Position numbers and translations under genes: made by a program. A stretch of 32,627 nt of DNA, taken from positions 1-32,627 of the forward strand of contig JALLAP010000049.1 of the NCBI GenBank assembly GCA_036939355.1. Direction: 5' to 3'. The DNA comes from Thalassiosira profunda. Taxonomy: Eukaryota > Bacillariophyta > Thalassiosirophyceae > Thalassiosirales > Thalassiosiraceae. Below the pieces are notes generated by a model, which did no database searches, was not told where the DNA came from, and worked only from the letters and a program-made list of their open reading frames with translations. Each line of letters starts with the position of its first letter. Positions within the stretch are counted from its first letter, which is position 1. Shown one piece after another: positions 8,802 through 20,421 of this stretch.

Positions 8802-11800
8802 CTACCCTCCACCTGAACAGCTCGTCTCAAAGCGATAGTGCTTTTCGATATCTTCTGGGCTCACGGGAGATACGCCACACTTTTCCATTGCGGTCTCGAA
8901 ATGACACCATTCTAAAGGTGGCAACCTCCCATTTCCCCCAACGGCTTTGATACCCATTTTCTTTGCGCCACGATCCTCTTTGTCGCACGGAACAAATACC
9001 TCACCATCTTTGCGCCACCACTTGCATTTCATGGCAAGAATTTTCCGTTCATCCGTTGCATTTTCAACCAGTGTGTCAATGTCTCGGCCAGAAGCGTTTT
9101 CGGTGAACCGCACCAGGTTGTGGATGTCATCTGGCGAAAGGCTGTGCTGCGTGCCTTTCTTTTTGATGCAATGTTGTATTATCCTCTTCCGTTGCTTGTG
9201 ATCTGGTAGCTTTATATGAAGCCTCTTGCCAAACCGGCTCAAGATCGATCCAGGCAGCAATTCTGGGTAATTTGTTGCCGCAACGACGAGGATTTCGCCG
9301 TTACCTCCTTCGATGCCTTGCATATTGTCCTGAAACTCTTTTATCACTTTGGCGTTGACATCCGAATCAAACTCACTCGGCTCGGCTAAGAGCCCATCGA
9401 CTTCGTCCAAAAAGATGACAAACGGTCGATTGGCCGCAGTTGCTTTCGTCCTCGCGAATTCAAACAGACATCCAAGCTTCTTTTCCGGTTCGCCGACATA
9501 TTTGCCGAGTATGTTTTTGGCTGAAGCGCAGATGTAGCCGCCCGATAACTCTGTTGCCATCGCTTGTGCAAAAAGAGTTTTACCCTGCCCAAATTACGGC
9601 AGAAAGACTGTCAGGACGCTTCGTACAATCATGGACCCACACTGATAAAACTCACCACTCCCGGAGGTCCATAAAGCAAGATTCCCGTTGGTTTCTTGTC
9701 TTTCTGATCTCCGTACAGCCAGCTCTGCTCAGCGCTGCCGAAAAGTTTTAGAGCCCGCAATGTCTCCTTTGCATCTGCATTGCCAATGATATCACTCCAC
9801 TTGACCTGCGGTGTTTTGGCGTCCATCTTTGCTTCGAACGTCTTCAATACTGCAGCTTTATCATCCTGCTCTTCTCGGGCCGTGCTGCTTGCACTGGGCT
9901 CTCTATCAGTGCTGGAATCAAAGGCATTGCCAGTGTTCGGTGCCGTATCACCCCCCGCCTGCAGCGCAACAAGTAAGTTATTGAGACGCAGGGTTTCCTC
10001 CTTCAAAGCAGCAACATTTTTCTTGCTCTGTGCCAGCTCAGCCTGGGCAGCTTGTTTCGATTGGGCAGCTTCGTCCACGTTGGCACCAAGACTTAGTTTC
10101 TCCTTTGCCAGCTGCGCCTTCTCTTCCTCCAATGCCTCGATTTGGCGTGTTTGGTCCGCATTTTCCTCGTTCATCCTGTCTGATTCCTTAGCGTGAGAAG
10201 CCTTCAGCTGACCCATCTCGCACTGTAGACCGTGACGGCTCTCCTCGCTCTCTGCAAGGCGCCCTTCAGTATCAAGCTTTTCGTCGCGCAATTCACTCAT
10301 CTCCTTCTGCAAAGTAGCTACATTTTGCTTGCTTTTCGCCACCTCAGCTTCGGCGGTTTGTTTCGCTTGAGCAAATCTTTTCACGTCAGCTGCCAACTGA
10401 TTCGTCCTCTCCTCGTCCTTTGCAAGATCACGCTTTGCATCACGCAATTTGCTCATCTCCGTCTCTTGAACATGTACGAGACGCTGATTTTCTCCTCTCA
10501 GCTGCGCCACTCTGCCCTCGAGGCTCTCTCTTTCCTCCAAAACAGTCTTCAACTGCAAGGCTTGGGCTTTCACTTTGTCTTCCTCGCGTTGCTTCTCACT
10601 GGTCAGCCTCTCCACGGAGCTCTGCAAGATTTTCATCTCCTCGTGATGCGACTGTTTCAACTCATTCACTTCAAGCCGTAGATCGCCAAGGCTCCTCTTG
10701 GCATCACTGCTTTCTGCGCGCAGTTTACTTTTCTCCTCCTGCAATGCAGCTACATTTTGCGAGCTCTGCGCCAGCTTGGCTTCGGCAGCTTGTTTCGCTT
10801 GAACAGCTTCTTCCACGTTGGTAGCAAGAGTTTCTTTCTCCTTTGCCAGCTGCGCCTTATCTTCCTCCAGTGTCTTAATATGGCGTGCTTGGTCCGCACT
10901 TTCGTTGTTCATCCTGGCTGATTCTTTTGCGTGGGAACCCTTCAACCTATCCATCTCGCACTGTACATCGTAACGACTCTCCTCGCTTTCTTTAAGGCGC
11001 CCTTCAATATCAAGCTTTTCGTCGCGCAATTTGCTCAACTCAGCCGCATTATCACGCGCAAGGGAATCACTCTCGGCAGTAAGCTGCGCCACTCTGCCCT
11101 CGAGGCTCTCTCTCTCCTCCAAAACAGTCTTCAACTGCAAGGCTTGGGCTTTCACTTTGTCTTCCTCGCTTTGCTTCTCACTGGTCAACGTCGCTGCAGT
11201 TCCCTCCAAGATCTTTATTTCCTCGCCATGCGACGCCTTCAACCTATCCACTTCAAGCCGTAGATCGTCGAGGCTCCTCTTGGCATCACTGCTTTCTGTG
11301 CGTAGTTTGCTGTTCTCCTCCTGCAACGTAGCAACCTTTTGCTTGCTCTGCGCCAGCTTGGCTTCGGCAGCTTGTTTCGCTTGAGCAGCTTCTTCCACGT
11401 TGGTAGCAAGACTTTGTTTCTCCCGTTCCAACTGCGCTTTCTCTTCCTCTAAGGCCCCAATTTTGCTGCCATCCTCGGCATGAGAAGCCTTCCACTGATT
11501 CAGTTCGCGCTGCAGACATTCTAGTTTCCCTTCACACTCTGCAAGGTCTTTGCACAGTTTGCTCAACTCCGTCGCCTGTTTCTGCGCAACAAAATCACTC
11601 TTGGCAACAAACTGCTGCTTTTCTTCTTTCAGCTGCGCCACAACACCCGCGAGACTCACATTCTTCTCCTGGGCAGTATTCAACTGCAAATATTGGGCTT
11701 CGAGTCTCTCTACCTGAGTTTGTTTCTCGCGGGTCAGCTTCGCCACGGTGCTCTTCATTTCTTCCTCATGGGAGGCCTTTGCCTTATCCACTTCCTGGCG

Positions 11801-14511
11801 TAGCCCAGCAAGCCTCTGCTCGCTCTTGGTTAGCTTTTGTTCAACATCAAGCTTTCCATCACGCAATTCATTCATTTTTGCCTCCGTGCTAGAATGCTTG
11901 ACAACAAGACTCTCCCTTTCCTCGCTTAGCTGCGCCACTCTGCCCTCGAGTTTCGCATTCTTCACTGAAACAGTCTGCAACTGCAACGCTTGGGCTTGGA
12001 CTTTCTCTAGAAGGCTCAGTTTCTTGGTGGCTAGCTTTGGGACGGTGCTCTCCAAGGCCTTCATCTGGTCTCCTTCTTGCTCTCTCTCCGCATCTGCGAG
12101 ATTTGCCTCCTTGTCTGCACTCCCTTTCACAAGACTGTCAGCTATTACACCTCCTGTTGATTTAGCACCATTCTCTTTTGGCTCGTCTACAACCGTTTCC
12201 GTTGACGTGTTGCACACCTCTACAGACCCAGGGACACTGTCTACCTGCTTCGAGGCTATTTTCGTCTTCTTTCTAGGCGAAGGCCCATCGTCCAAGAGAG
12301 CACTGTCATTGCTAATAATGCTTGCCTCATCATGGTGAGCTGTGGCAGACAGCTGAGCACTCCCTGCATTCCGCTGCTGCGGAGCTAGGTGCTGTCGCGA
12401 CTGGTCAACTTTCCTTTCTTTGAGCACCACCACTCCAATCCCTGCTTCGTAATAGCACGAAAGTTGACAGTGGGAGCATTTCTTAGCGTCGTAAGAGCAT
12501 GTAGCTGGAATGAACACGTGATGTGAGCGTTTGCCAAAGGCAGAGATGAAACTGAACCAGGCGAGGCAAACTCACCAGTGCATCCCGGACAAGAGAACCC
12601 TTCTCCAATCTTGGTATGGGCTGCCTTCTTATCGAATGTCATTGATTCGAACCGCGCGATGGCTTTGAGCTTCCTCTTAGGCCGGCCGCCGCTGAGGGTC
12701 TCCGTTTGGGATGCATCCCAGGCGAAGAGCGGCACATCGTCGCTGCTTTCTGAAAACTCATCATCGGGTGCCTGCGGTGTCGTCCCTGCTATGGATTCAG
12801 GGGAATCATCCCCGAGCGCTGCGCTCCCTGTGTTGGGTTGAGCCGCGATGCCATCCCTCACCGCCTTGGCCTGCCCCGTCTCTCCCGTTGGGTTTCTCTT
12901 GAGGCACTTTCTTTCGAGACACTTTTGTTTCAGGGTGTGTTTGCCTCCAAACTTAGGCTTGTCTAGGCAATTCTTGCACTTTCCACAGTCATCGCGGTCG
13001 CATGCCTCGCACTCCCCACACATATGGCGGGTCTTGCGAGGCTTGGGCTTACTACCGTCAGTCAAGGCAACAGGCAAGTTAGAGAGGCGTGAGGCGACAG
13101 TAGAGTGGAAGCCGAGCTTGGGTTGCTGCCTCGTCGTTCTTTCAGCAGGATTTGTCGCTCCTCCAGCCTCTGCAGTGACCCCCTCCACACCTGTGACCCC
13201 AGGGCTCGAACGAGGCTTGTCCGCAGATGAGAAATGATTCGCAAGTGTGTCAATCAAATCCTGTTTCCGATTGCCCTGGGGGAGGTTCAGCTCTCTCGAC
13301 TTCGCCCTCAGCCTATCCCTAGACCATTTCGAAAAGTCTTCCTCTGGACTACTGCCTTCTTCAACGGACCGGAGGCCAGCTTCTGAGTCGACGGACAATT
13401 CTCGAACGCTGTTGGGTTTGTCGCCCGCTGTAGTGGGCCGACGAGCCTTTTTCTCTTCTTCCAAGCGGGCAATCGTTGCTTGAGCGTTGCGCTTCTTGGT
13501 TTCGGCCCTTTGCTCCTTCTTGTTCTTCTGGCCAGAGTTGGGGCTCGTAAGTATTCCACCCTCCTTCTCTTCCACCACTACGCTGCTGTCCTGTTTGCTG
13601 GCCGAGAAGTCTTTCACCGGTATTTCGCCCTCGCTGTCACCGCCATCGACAGCAATTTCTTGTGGATCGTTGTCTGCGATCCCTTCATTTTCGAAGAACA
13701 GACTCTTACATTCACAAAATGCTCCCAATCCAACCTCAGTGACAGTGGGTGGAATGTTGATACTCTCCAACGAAGAGCAGCCATCGAAAGCAAGTTTCCC
13801 AATTGACCGAAGCCCCTCCTCCGCCAGTTTCACGCTCGTCAAACTGCTGCAATGAGAGAATGCCCACGCTCCTATGGTAGTGACGGTGGCCGGGATCTTG
13901 ATCGTCTTTAACAAAGAGCAGAATCTGAAGGCAGAATCCCCTATAGACTGAAGCCCCTCGGCCAGTTTCACACTTGTCAAGCTGATACAAGACCCGAACG
14001 CATATGCTCCAAGTTGAGTGACGGTGGAAGGAATACTGATAGTCTCCAATGATTTGCATCTCAAGAAGACGCCACCCCCTATCATCTGCAGCCCATCACA
14101 AAGCTTCGCCGTCTTTAGTCCTGAGCAATATGAAAATACATCACTCCAAACTTTGGTGACGGTGGATGGGATAGCGACATGTTCCAATGAACAGCAGTTC
14201 TTGAAGGCACTGTTCCCTATCGACTGAAGTCCCTCCATCAGTTCCATGTTGGTCAAATTGCGGCAATACGAGAATGCATCTTTTCCAATTTCTGTGACGT
14301 TGCGAAGATCAACCTCCACCAGATTGGTACACCACTTGAAGGCCCCTGCTCCGATCTTGGTGACATGCGGAGCCACCCTTACGCGAAGGATGTCCCGCCT
14401 CCCGCTGAAATCCTCCACACCATTGTATACAGTCCACGCATCTTCCCCATCCCCGCGCTTCCTCTTCCCCCGTCGTCCTACTCTCGCCGTTGCCGCGACG
14501 GTGATGGGCAT
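8802..14511 (-). CDS. LRR-SAP-CXXC-coiled-coil-AAA ATPase fusion protein
   Basis: Exons, 5' to 3': 14511-12576, 12504-9656, 9584-8802. Both introns are 71 nt, begin GTGAGT and end CAG. Joining keeps the frame for 1,855 residues, completes a Cys cluster (CPGCTATCSYDAKKC) at the first junction and a Walker A (GPPGVGKT) at the second. Parts: about ten BspA-like LRR_5 repeats (about 40-272), SAP (about 395-430), CXXC zinc finger with the KFGG motif (about 500-535), a second Cys cluster (about 640-672), a coiled coil with internal repeats (about 800-1495) and an AAA domain of the katanin/spastin/VPS4 type (about 1545-1855). Walker B is FVIFLDEVDGLL and sensor 1 is AATNYPELL. SAP and CXXC suggest DNA or chromatin binding, CXXC usually on unmethylated CpG. 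The AAA part would remodel a protein partner (inference). No MIT domain was seen. Confidence 0.82.
10030..11462 (-). repeat. Nested tandem duplications inside the coiled-coil exon
   Basis: Two offsets are visible. The segment about 10500-10880 matches about 11082-11462 at an exact 582-bp (194-codon) offset; for example GCTGCGCCACTCTGCC starts at 10501 and 11083. The segment about 10030-10320 matches about 10768-11058 at a 738-bp (246-codon) offset; for example GGCGCCCTTCA starts at 10258 and 10996. Both offsets are whole numbers of codons. The copies encode AKQAAEAKLAQS and KAQALQLKTVLEERESLEGR repeats. Some stretches of about 80 bases are nearly identical, suggesting recent duplication or conversion. 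Confidence 0.85.
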
Positions 14512-15294
14512 GATAGTCGACGACCGCTGCAGTGGATGACGCTGGTTGCGGGCTGAGCTGATGACTGATTAAATGGTTTGGTGGCCGAGTGACGATTGAT
14601 GTGTGATGGCTGAGTTGATGGCTGATGTTGAGACCATCAGCCCTCTCGAGCGGCACGGCACAATCCGCTCCCAATGCCTGCCCTGCGCCGCGCCCTCGAC
14701 GTGTTATGTGGTCCCGCTGCTGGCTCTTGGTCCTACGGGTCTCCTTCGTGCCCATCAACAAAGAGGCCAATATCATGCAATATCGAGAGGTGCTCAGTCG
14801 GCCGCGCGCTCGCCGCGCGAAGGCACTGACGTTCGTTGATGGGTGAGGCTGAGGGTGATGGCTCGATGCTTAAGACCCCCTGCGGCAAGGTGCCGTCCTC
14901 CTTGCAATACCTATGCTGCCAGTGCCCGCCCTCCGCGCGCCCCTGGCGATGTTGCGGCCCGCCGCCGCCGCTGCTGGTCCTCTCTGCCTACCACAACGCA
15001 GGTGCTACTGCCCTCGCGAAACTGCGCGAGGAGGCATGAGATTCCTGATCCGTTAGCTACGTTTACGTATGTACAATAGGCGTAGGCCAAAGATCAAGGA
15101 ATCATCAAAGCAGCGGCGTGCACGTTGCTCATAACCTCGCAGCGGAGAGGCCGCGCCGGCAGCGGCAGAGGGCGACAATACCCTCGGACCAGCAGTGCAG
15201 CGCGCGCGGGTGACAGGGCGGCGCAACCGTCCGAGCGAGCCGTTTCTCGCGACGAAACAATTGCAAATTTATTCACAAGTAGAGTAACAGACAG
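14512..15294. promoter_or_regulatory. Divergent intergenic region between the AAA fusion gene and VPS18
   Basis: These 783 bases separate two divergently read genes and must hold both promoters. The left part (14540-14640) has several TGATGGCTGA-like words in a row. The small open frames here have no recognisable product. No TATA box or initiator could be assigned with confidence. Confidence 0.45.
14596..14992. repeat. Degenerate direct repeat in the divergent region, about 240-bp offset
   Basis: The segment about 14596-14736 and the segment about 14836-14992 share a colinear order of words. These are TTGATG.GTGA.GGCTGAG, TGATGGCT, AGACC, a CGGCA/GTGCC-like block, GCGC-rich text, CCGCTGCTGG and a final CTAC. 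The match is loose, with small gaps, so it is either an old duplication or chance in compositionally biased DNA. Confidence 0.35.
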
Positions 15295-18200
15295 ATGAGC
15301 AACCCCTTCGACGACGCGGGAGGGAGGCAGCGCCAGTATGCGCGGCAGCCGCAGCAGGGAGGGAACTCTCGCCACGCCAATTCCAGGGGTGGCGGCTATT
15401 CAACTGCCTCCTATTCTACCGCGCATCAGGCCTCGTCGCAGCCATACTCCACCCAATATTCCGAGCAAAACCCCGCACAATCCACCCACCCCCAACAACC
15501 ATCGCAACAGCAGCCGTCCCAGCCCCCCATCTTCTCCGCCCGTGGCGTGGAATGGCCCCTCCCCGCCGCGCTGTCGGCATCGCACTACCGCAAGTGGCGG
15601 CGGGAGAGCAAATCCTTAGGGGCCAGCGTGGGGATTGGGGGGAGCGGATTAAGATTGCCCCACTTCGGCGGACATCAGGGCGGCGGGGCCGGGGGGAGCG
15701 GAGAGCGGGACGGCAGAAATGCCGGGGACACTGCGGCAGGTGGCACTGCTGGTGGGGGAGGAGCTGGCAGTGCAACGGTTGGATCAATGGAGAGCCACGC
15801 GGCCGGAACCTCGTCCAGCGGGGGCTCTACAGCGGCGGGAGGGTACGGGGGACTCACGGGACTCATGGGCCGGGTGTTGGGGGCGTCGTCTCCCGCGGGG
15901 GCGGGTGCGGGGATGGCCGCGCTGACGAGTGAGTTGGGTGGAGTGACGTTTGCGGAGGCGGTGCCGATCTTGCGTTTCTTGGATGCTTGCGTGGTTGAAT
16001 GGTGGGGATTGGGGGTTGATTTTGGGAGACGAGAGACGAGGAAGAGGGAATGCGCATGTGGATTGTTTATTTGTTATTTGGGGGATGCCCATAAATACTG
16101 CACACGGAAGGGGGAATGCGCCTACTTGCTCGTTTGCGATTGGAGGGATGCCCACGCAAGGACTGGAGAAGCTTCCTTTGGTTCCCGAACTGTGCACCTC
16201 TCTGACAACGATTGCATCCACACCCCAAACAGACGACATCGAGGAGGAGGACCTGAACATCTCCGCCACCCGCCCGGTCCTCCCACCGAACGCCCGCTGC
16301 GTCGCCGCCGCCAACGGATGGATCGTCGCCGTCGTGGAATGTGGCCACGCGCCCACCGTCGGAACTGCTTCCTCGGGCGCCGCTGCCTCGTCGACGGCGA
16401 TGCTGCAGACCAAACACGGGCTCACCGCGCTCCTCCCGCCACTAAGGCTGGTCAGTCGGTGGAACGTCCGGAGGGGCACCTCGCCGGGATCGGAGGGGAG
16501 CCTTTTGGTGCCGCTGCCCCCTCCCGTCCGCCCCGTACTGAGTACAGAGGACAGTGCACTGTCTGCTGGAATGGTAGCAGGCGACGCCGATCCCACCTTT
16601 GGAAGAATTGCACACACGTTCGTGGATCCGACGGGATGCCACGTCCTCCTCTCGGCGCGGAAAGGGGAGGCGTACTACCTCCACTCGACGTCGAAGAAGG
16701 CGCAGAAGCTGGAGGGGTTCGGTCCCGCGGCCGACGGGACGTACTCAGAGTTTAAGGCCGGAGTTGCCTTGGGGGAATGTCAGGGAGGCGATGCGTTGGC
16801 GGGGGTGCAGACGGGGCTGACCCCGGGGAGCTACGTCACGGCCGTCGGGTGGGATCGGTGAGTTTTTGCTTTGCTGCGTTTGGGGCACCTGTTGTTTGCT
16901 GCTTCTCTTACTTAGGAATTCAACCACTTACCACTTGCCTGTTCAACAGAAATCGAGGCACCGAAGGCTCGACGAAGCGCATCGTCCTCGGCACGTCCTT
17001 GGGCGAGCTGTACGAATACTCCCTCGTGAGCCCCAACGCCGCCGCAGCGTCTTCTGGCAAGTCTAAGGCCTCTCCCTTCGACGCCAAGGCGGGGGAGCTC
17101 GGAGCGGCGACGGACGAATACGGCGACAGCGATCCCCTCGATGCTCCCGTCTTGCTCCGTCGGCTGAATTGCAGTGCCAAAGGAAGCAGTCGCGGAACTT
17201 CTGGGGCAGCGGAGGGCGGCGCCGTGGGCGGGGTCTTGTTCCAGCGCATCACCGGAGGAGGCGCATCGGCGTCCAACGGATGCGTGGTGGTCCTGGCGTC
17301 CACGGGAGGCTTACACCGACACACGAGGCTGCACACATTTCGCAGCGAGCCCGCGGCATCCGGCGACGCCTCATCCTCGATGGCACTCCGATCTGCCTTT
17401 CTGCGCCGTTCGGATCCTACATTTGTGGAACTACCCGGATCAGTGGAGTTTGCCGAGCTCTGCAGCTGCAAGGACGGGTTCGCCCTGAGAACGGAGACGG
17501 GCATTTATTACGGAGCCACCGAAACTATGGCGTCCGCAATCGCCATGGGGAATACCGGCGTGGCGGCTGCGGGTGGAGGAAGTGGCGGCATCATGGATGC
17601 GGGGATGCTGACCTATGATAGCCTGAAGCAGGCAACTCCGGGCAGTCAGCGAGGAGCCGGAATTATTCCACCGTCGTCCATTGGCCTGACTCCCCACCAT
17701 TTTATCGCGCTCAGCTCGTCCAACGAGGTTCGCTTCATCAATTGCGTGGCGAAGAAGGTCGTCCAAGAAGAGCGCGTCGACTGGGTCTCGGTGTCGTCCC
17801 AAACCTCTTCCTCTGCAGATGGCGATTTGCAGGGGAGCTCTGCGTGGGGCGGAGGCGTCGTCGCGGCAGAGCTGCTCATGGACGTTCGCCGCCCCGATCA
17901 GATATGGTTGCGAAGGGCGAGGTCGCTGGTCCACATATCGTCGACATCCGAGGACCGCGATGTGTGGAAATTCACCCTCGCGAGGTGCATCGAAACGGCG
18001 GGTCCATCGGCAGTTCACTATCCGTCTTCGCCAGGCAAATCCGTCATGACCAGCGAGGAGAAGCACGTCGAGGGCCAGTTTGAGCATGCGATGTCTCTTT
18101 GCACCAGTTCGGTGAGTGTCGACCTGTGCCATCCAATTAATAGGCATCCCAGCATGATGCAGATCCGAAGTTAATTGTCGCTCACCACGCTTTTGCCACC

Positions 18201-20280
18201 ACTCTTCAGTCTCAAAGAGCAGTGGTAAATGCAGTCCGGGCCGAGTACCACCTCTCCCAGGGCCGCGCCGAACTTGCCGCCAAATACATGGCCCAGTGTC
18301 CATCTTCCATCATGCCGTTCGCCGACACAGCAATTCGGCTCGCGTTGCCCATGCTCGGTGGAGGCAGGGGCAACGATCCGTCATCCCCTGCCTCGTGCCG
18401 TGATAACACCCCCAAGGCGAATGAGGCGCTCGCCAATAGCAACATGGCGTTGATCGTGTACTTGAGCGATAAGATGAGGGCTGCGAAATCCAGAAACAAC
18501 TCCATGGAGTGCACGATGCTTGGGTCGTGGCTGACGGAGCTGCATTTGCAGGAAAGGGATCGGGAGGGCAGCCGCCACGCACCACCTGTCAACCACGCCC
18601 TCCTTCATCAGTTTCTGTCGGCGTTCGTGCGAGACATGGATCCCAAGACAATCCTTAATGTGTTGGCATCCCATGACATCAGTGCGGGGGAATGCGCGGG
18701 ATACTCTGCTGCGGCGGGAGATATTGGTGCGGCGGTCAATGCCGCGTTGAGTGGCGAGGATGAAAAGGTCAGTGCTTTCGGATGAGAATGTTGCAGTGAT
18801 CTAAACTTCCTCTCACCTTGGATTCCCTCAATCCACACGAAGAATGGTGCTCTCGACGCATTGAGGGTTCTGAATGACGCTCCAATCGAAAGGGCAGAGC
18901 CATACTACTACAATCACGCATTGACGCTCTTGTCCCGGGCTCCCATGTCAGCGGCAAAGAGCTTCGTCGCGAGGTACACGGAGGGGCTGAGCGACACGAA
19001 GTTGTTGCCATCGTTTATGCACTACGAACGAAAGCGAAAGAACAATACCAACCCAGCTGCCGCGATGGATTCTGGGGCTTCCAGTGCGCCTGCTGCTACG
19101 TTTGTGGACGACGAGAATGCCTCCATCCGGTATTTGGAAGGGGTGATCAAGCTCGGGAGCAAAAGCCGAGCAGTGTACAACTATTTGGCGTCCCTCTACG
19201 CCAGCATGGAGGACGAGGGGCCTCTCTTTCGATTCCTCTCGACGCACGTCCCTCCTGCACCGTCATCCGCCTCTGCAATTGGCACCACTGGCAGCGATGT
19301 GAGCCATCTGCTCCTTAAACAAGCCAACGAAGAGCAGAGCTGTCCCCTGGACAAAGCATACGCATTGCGCACAATCTTGCGAACGGGCAGGCATTTTCGA
19401 TCGGCCGTGAAGCTGTACATGGGATTTGGCATGCGGCAGCAAGCCGTGGAGTTGGCTCTCAAGGTTGATCCGGCGCTCGCTCGTGAGCTGGCGAGACAAA
19501 GCGATGACAGAGAGGAGACGAAGCGGCTCTGGCTCATGATTGCGAGGAATGCTGCTGCGAACGGTGGATCCTCGTCGCGAGATGGAAAGGACGTTGTGGC
19601 GAGGGTCGTCATGGTACTCAAGGACTGTGGCCCTGAGATCTTGTCGATTGAGGATGTGTTGCCCTTCCTGTGAGTGGCTTTCCCCTGTCTACTGTCTATC
19701 CAATCATTGTTGTCATCTTACCATCTTCTCTGCTCTCCGCAGGCCCGACTTTGCCCAAATCGACCAGTTCAAGGACGAAATATGCGACGCCTTGGCATCC
19801 TACTCGTCCAAGATTGAGCACTACCTCAAAGAAATGAACGAATGCGACCAGGCATGCGACGCCCTCCGGGATGAACTGAGCCGCCTGAAAATGGAGGGGA
19901 CGCAGGTTCGAGCCGACGCGCGGTGTGCATTTACCAACAAGCTCGTGCTCGAGGCGGGGGAGCCGTTTTACGCCTTCCCATCGGGGTACGTCGTGCTGGA
20001 GTCGGCGCTCAAACGAGAGGTGCTGCCGCATTTGAACGAGAAGCAACTCAGCCGAGTGGCTTTCATTGAGAACGAGCTGACAAGATTGCGCAAATCCCGG
20101 GCCAGCGGCCCTGGCAGGAATTCGCACGAAGCAGCCAGGGACGCATATGAATTGGAGGAGCTTCAGGTCGAGTTGGATGGTCTCATCGCCGCAGAGTGCC
20201 CATTGACAGGATCTGTGATGGTCGAGAGCATCGATCGCGGCTTCCTCGGTGATGAAGACGATGACTTTGCGTCGTTATGA
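15295..20280 (+). CDS. VPS18: VPS18 (Pep3/deep orange) homologue, HOPS/CORVET core subunit
   Basis: Exons: 15295-15928, 16233-16857, 16950-18111, 18210-18767, 18843-19669, 19743-20280, giving 1,447 residues. All five introns start GTGAGT or GTCAGT and keep the frame. The first (304 nt) has an alternative in-frame acceptor at 16160. The N-terminal 200 residues are low-complexity (Gln/Ser/Gly). Next comes a Pep3/Vps18 propeller region (about 212-800) with Gly/Ser-rich inserts, an alpha-helical clathrin-repeat region (about 810-1270), and the diagnostic tail 'IEDVLPFLPDFAQIDQFK' with a coiled coil before the RING position. The RING is degenerate: 'CAFTNK', 'FPSGYVV' and 'ECPLTG' stand where the family has CxxC, FPCGH and ECPxCG, leaving two obvious Cys ligands. 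VPS18 scaffolds endosome/vacuole tethering. It is longer than the roughly 950-1,000 residues usual in animals and yeast. Confidence 0.9.
16041..16172 (+). repeat. 66-bp imperfect tandem duplication inside VPS18 intron 1
   Basis: Two units start at 16041 and 16107. Each begins GAAG.GGGAATGCGC and later has GGGATGCCCA, with a diverged middle. They lie within the proposed 304-nt first intron, which is far longer than the other VPS18 introns (73-98 nt), and may partly explain its length. A 66-bp unit keeps the downstream open frame in register, so an alternative acceptor at 16160 would add 24 codons without a shift. Confidence 0.6.
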
Positions 20281-20421
20281 GCCGAGGGTATATTGCAGGC
20301 ACACCTCTACATCGATCTCATGATTGCATCGGCTTCATTTCGCTGCACAAAAGCGCACATGTCCTCTTCCACGATTTCACTTCGAGCCGCCCACAAAACT
20401 ATGCGGCGATCCCACTAATTG

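Noticed and set aside
8802..9560. AAA ATPase as a free-standing gene
   Set aside because: It would lack Walker A. The 71-nt intron at 9585-9655 restores GPPGVGKT from the upstream exon.
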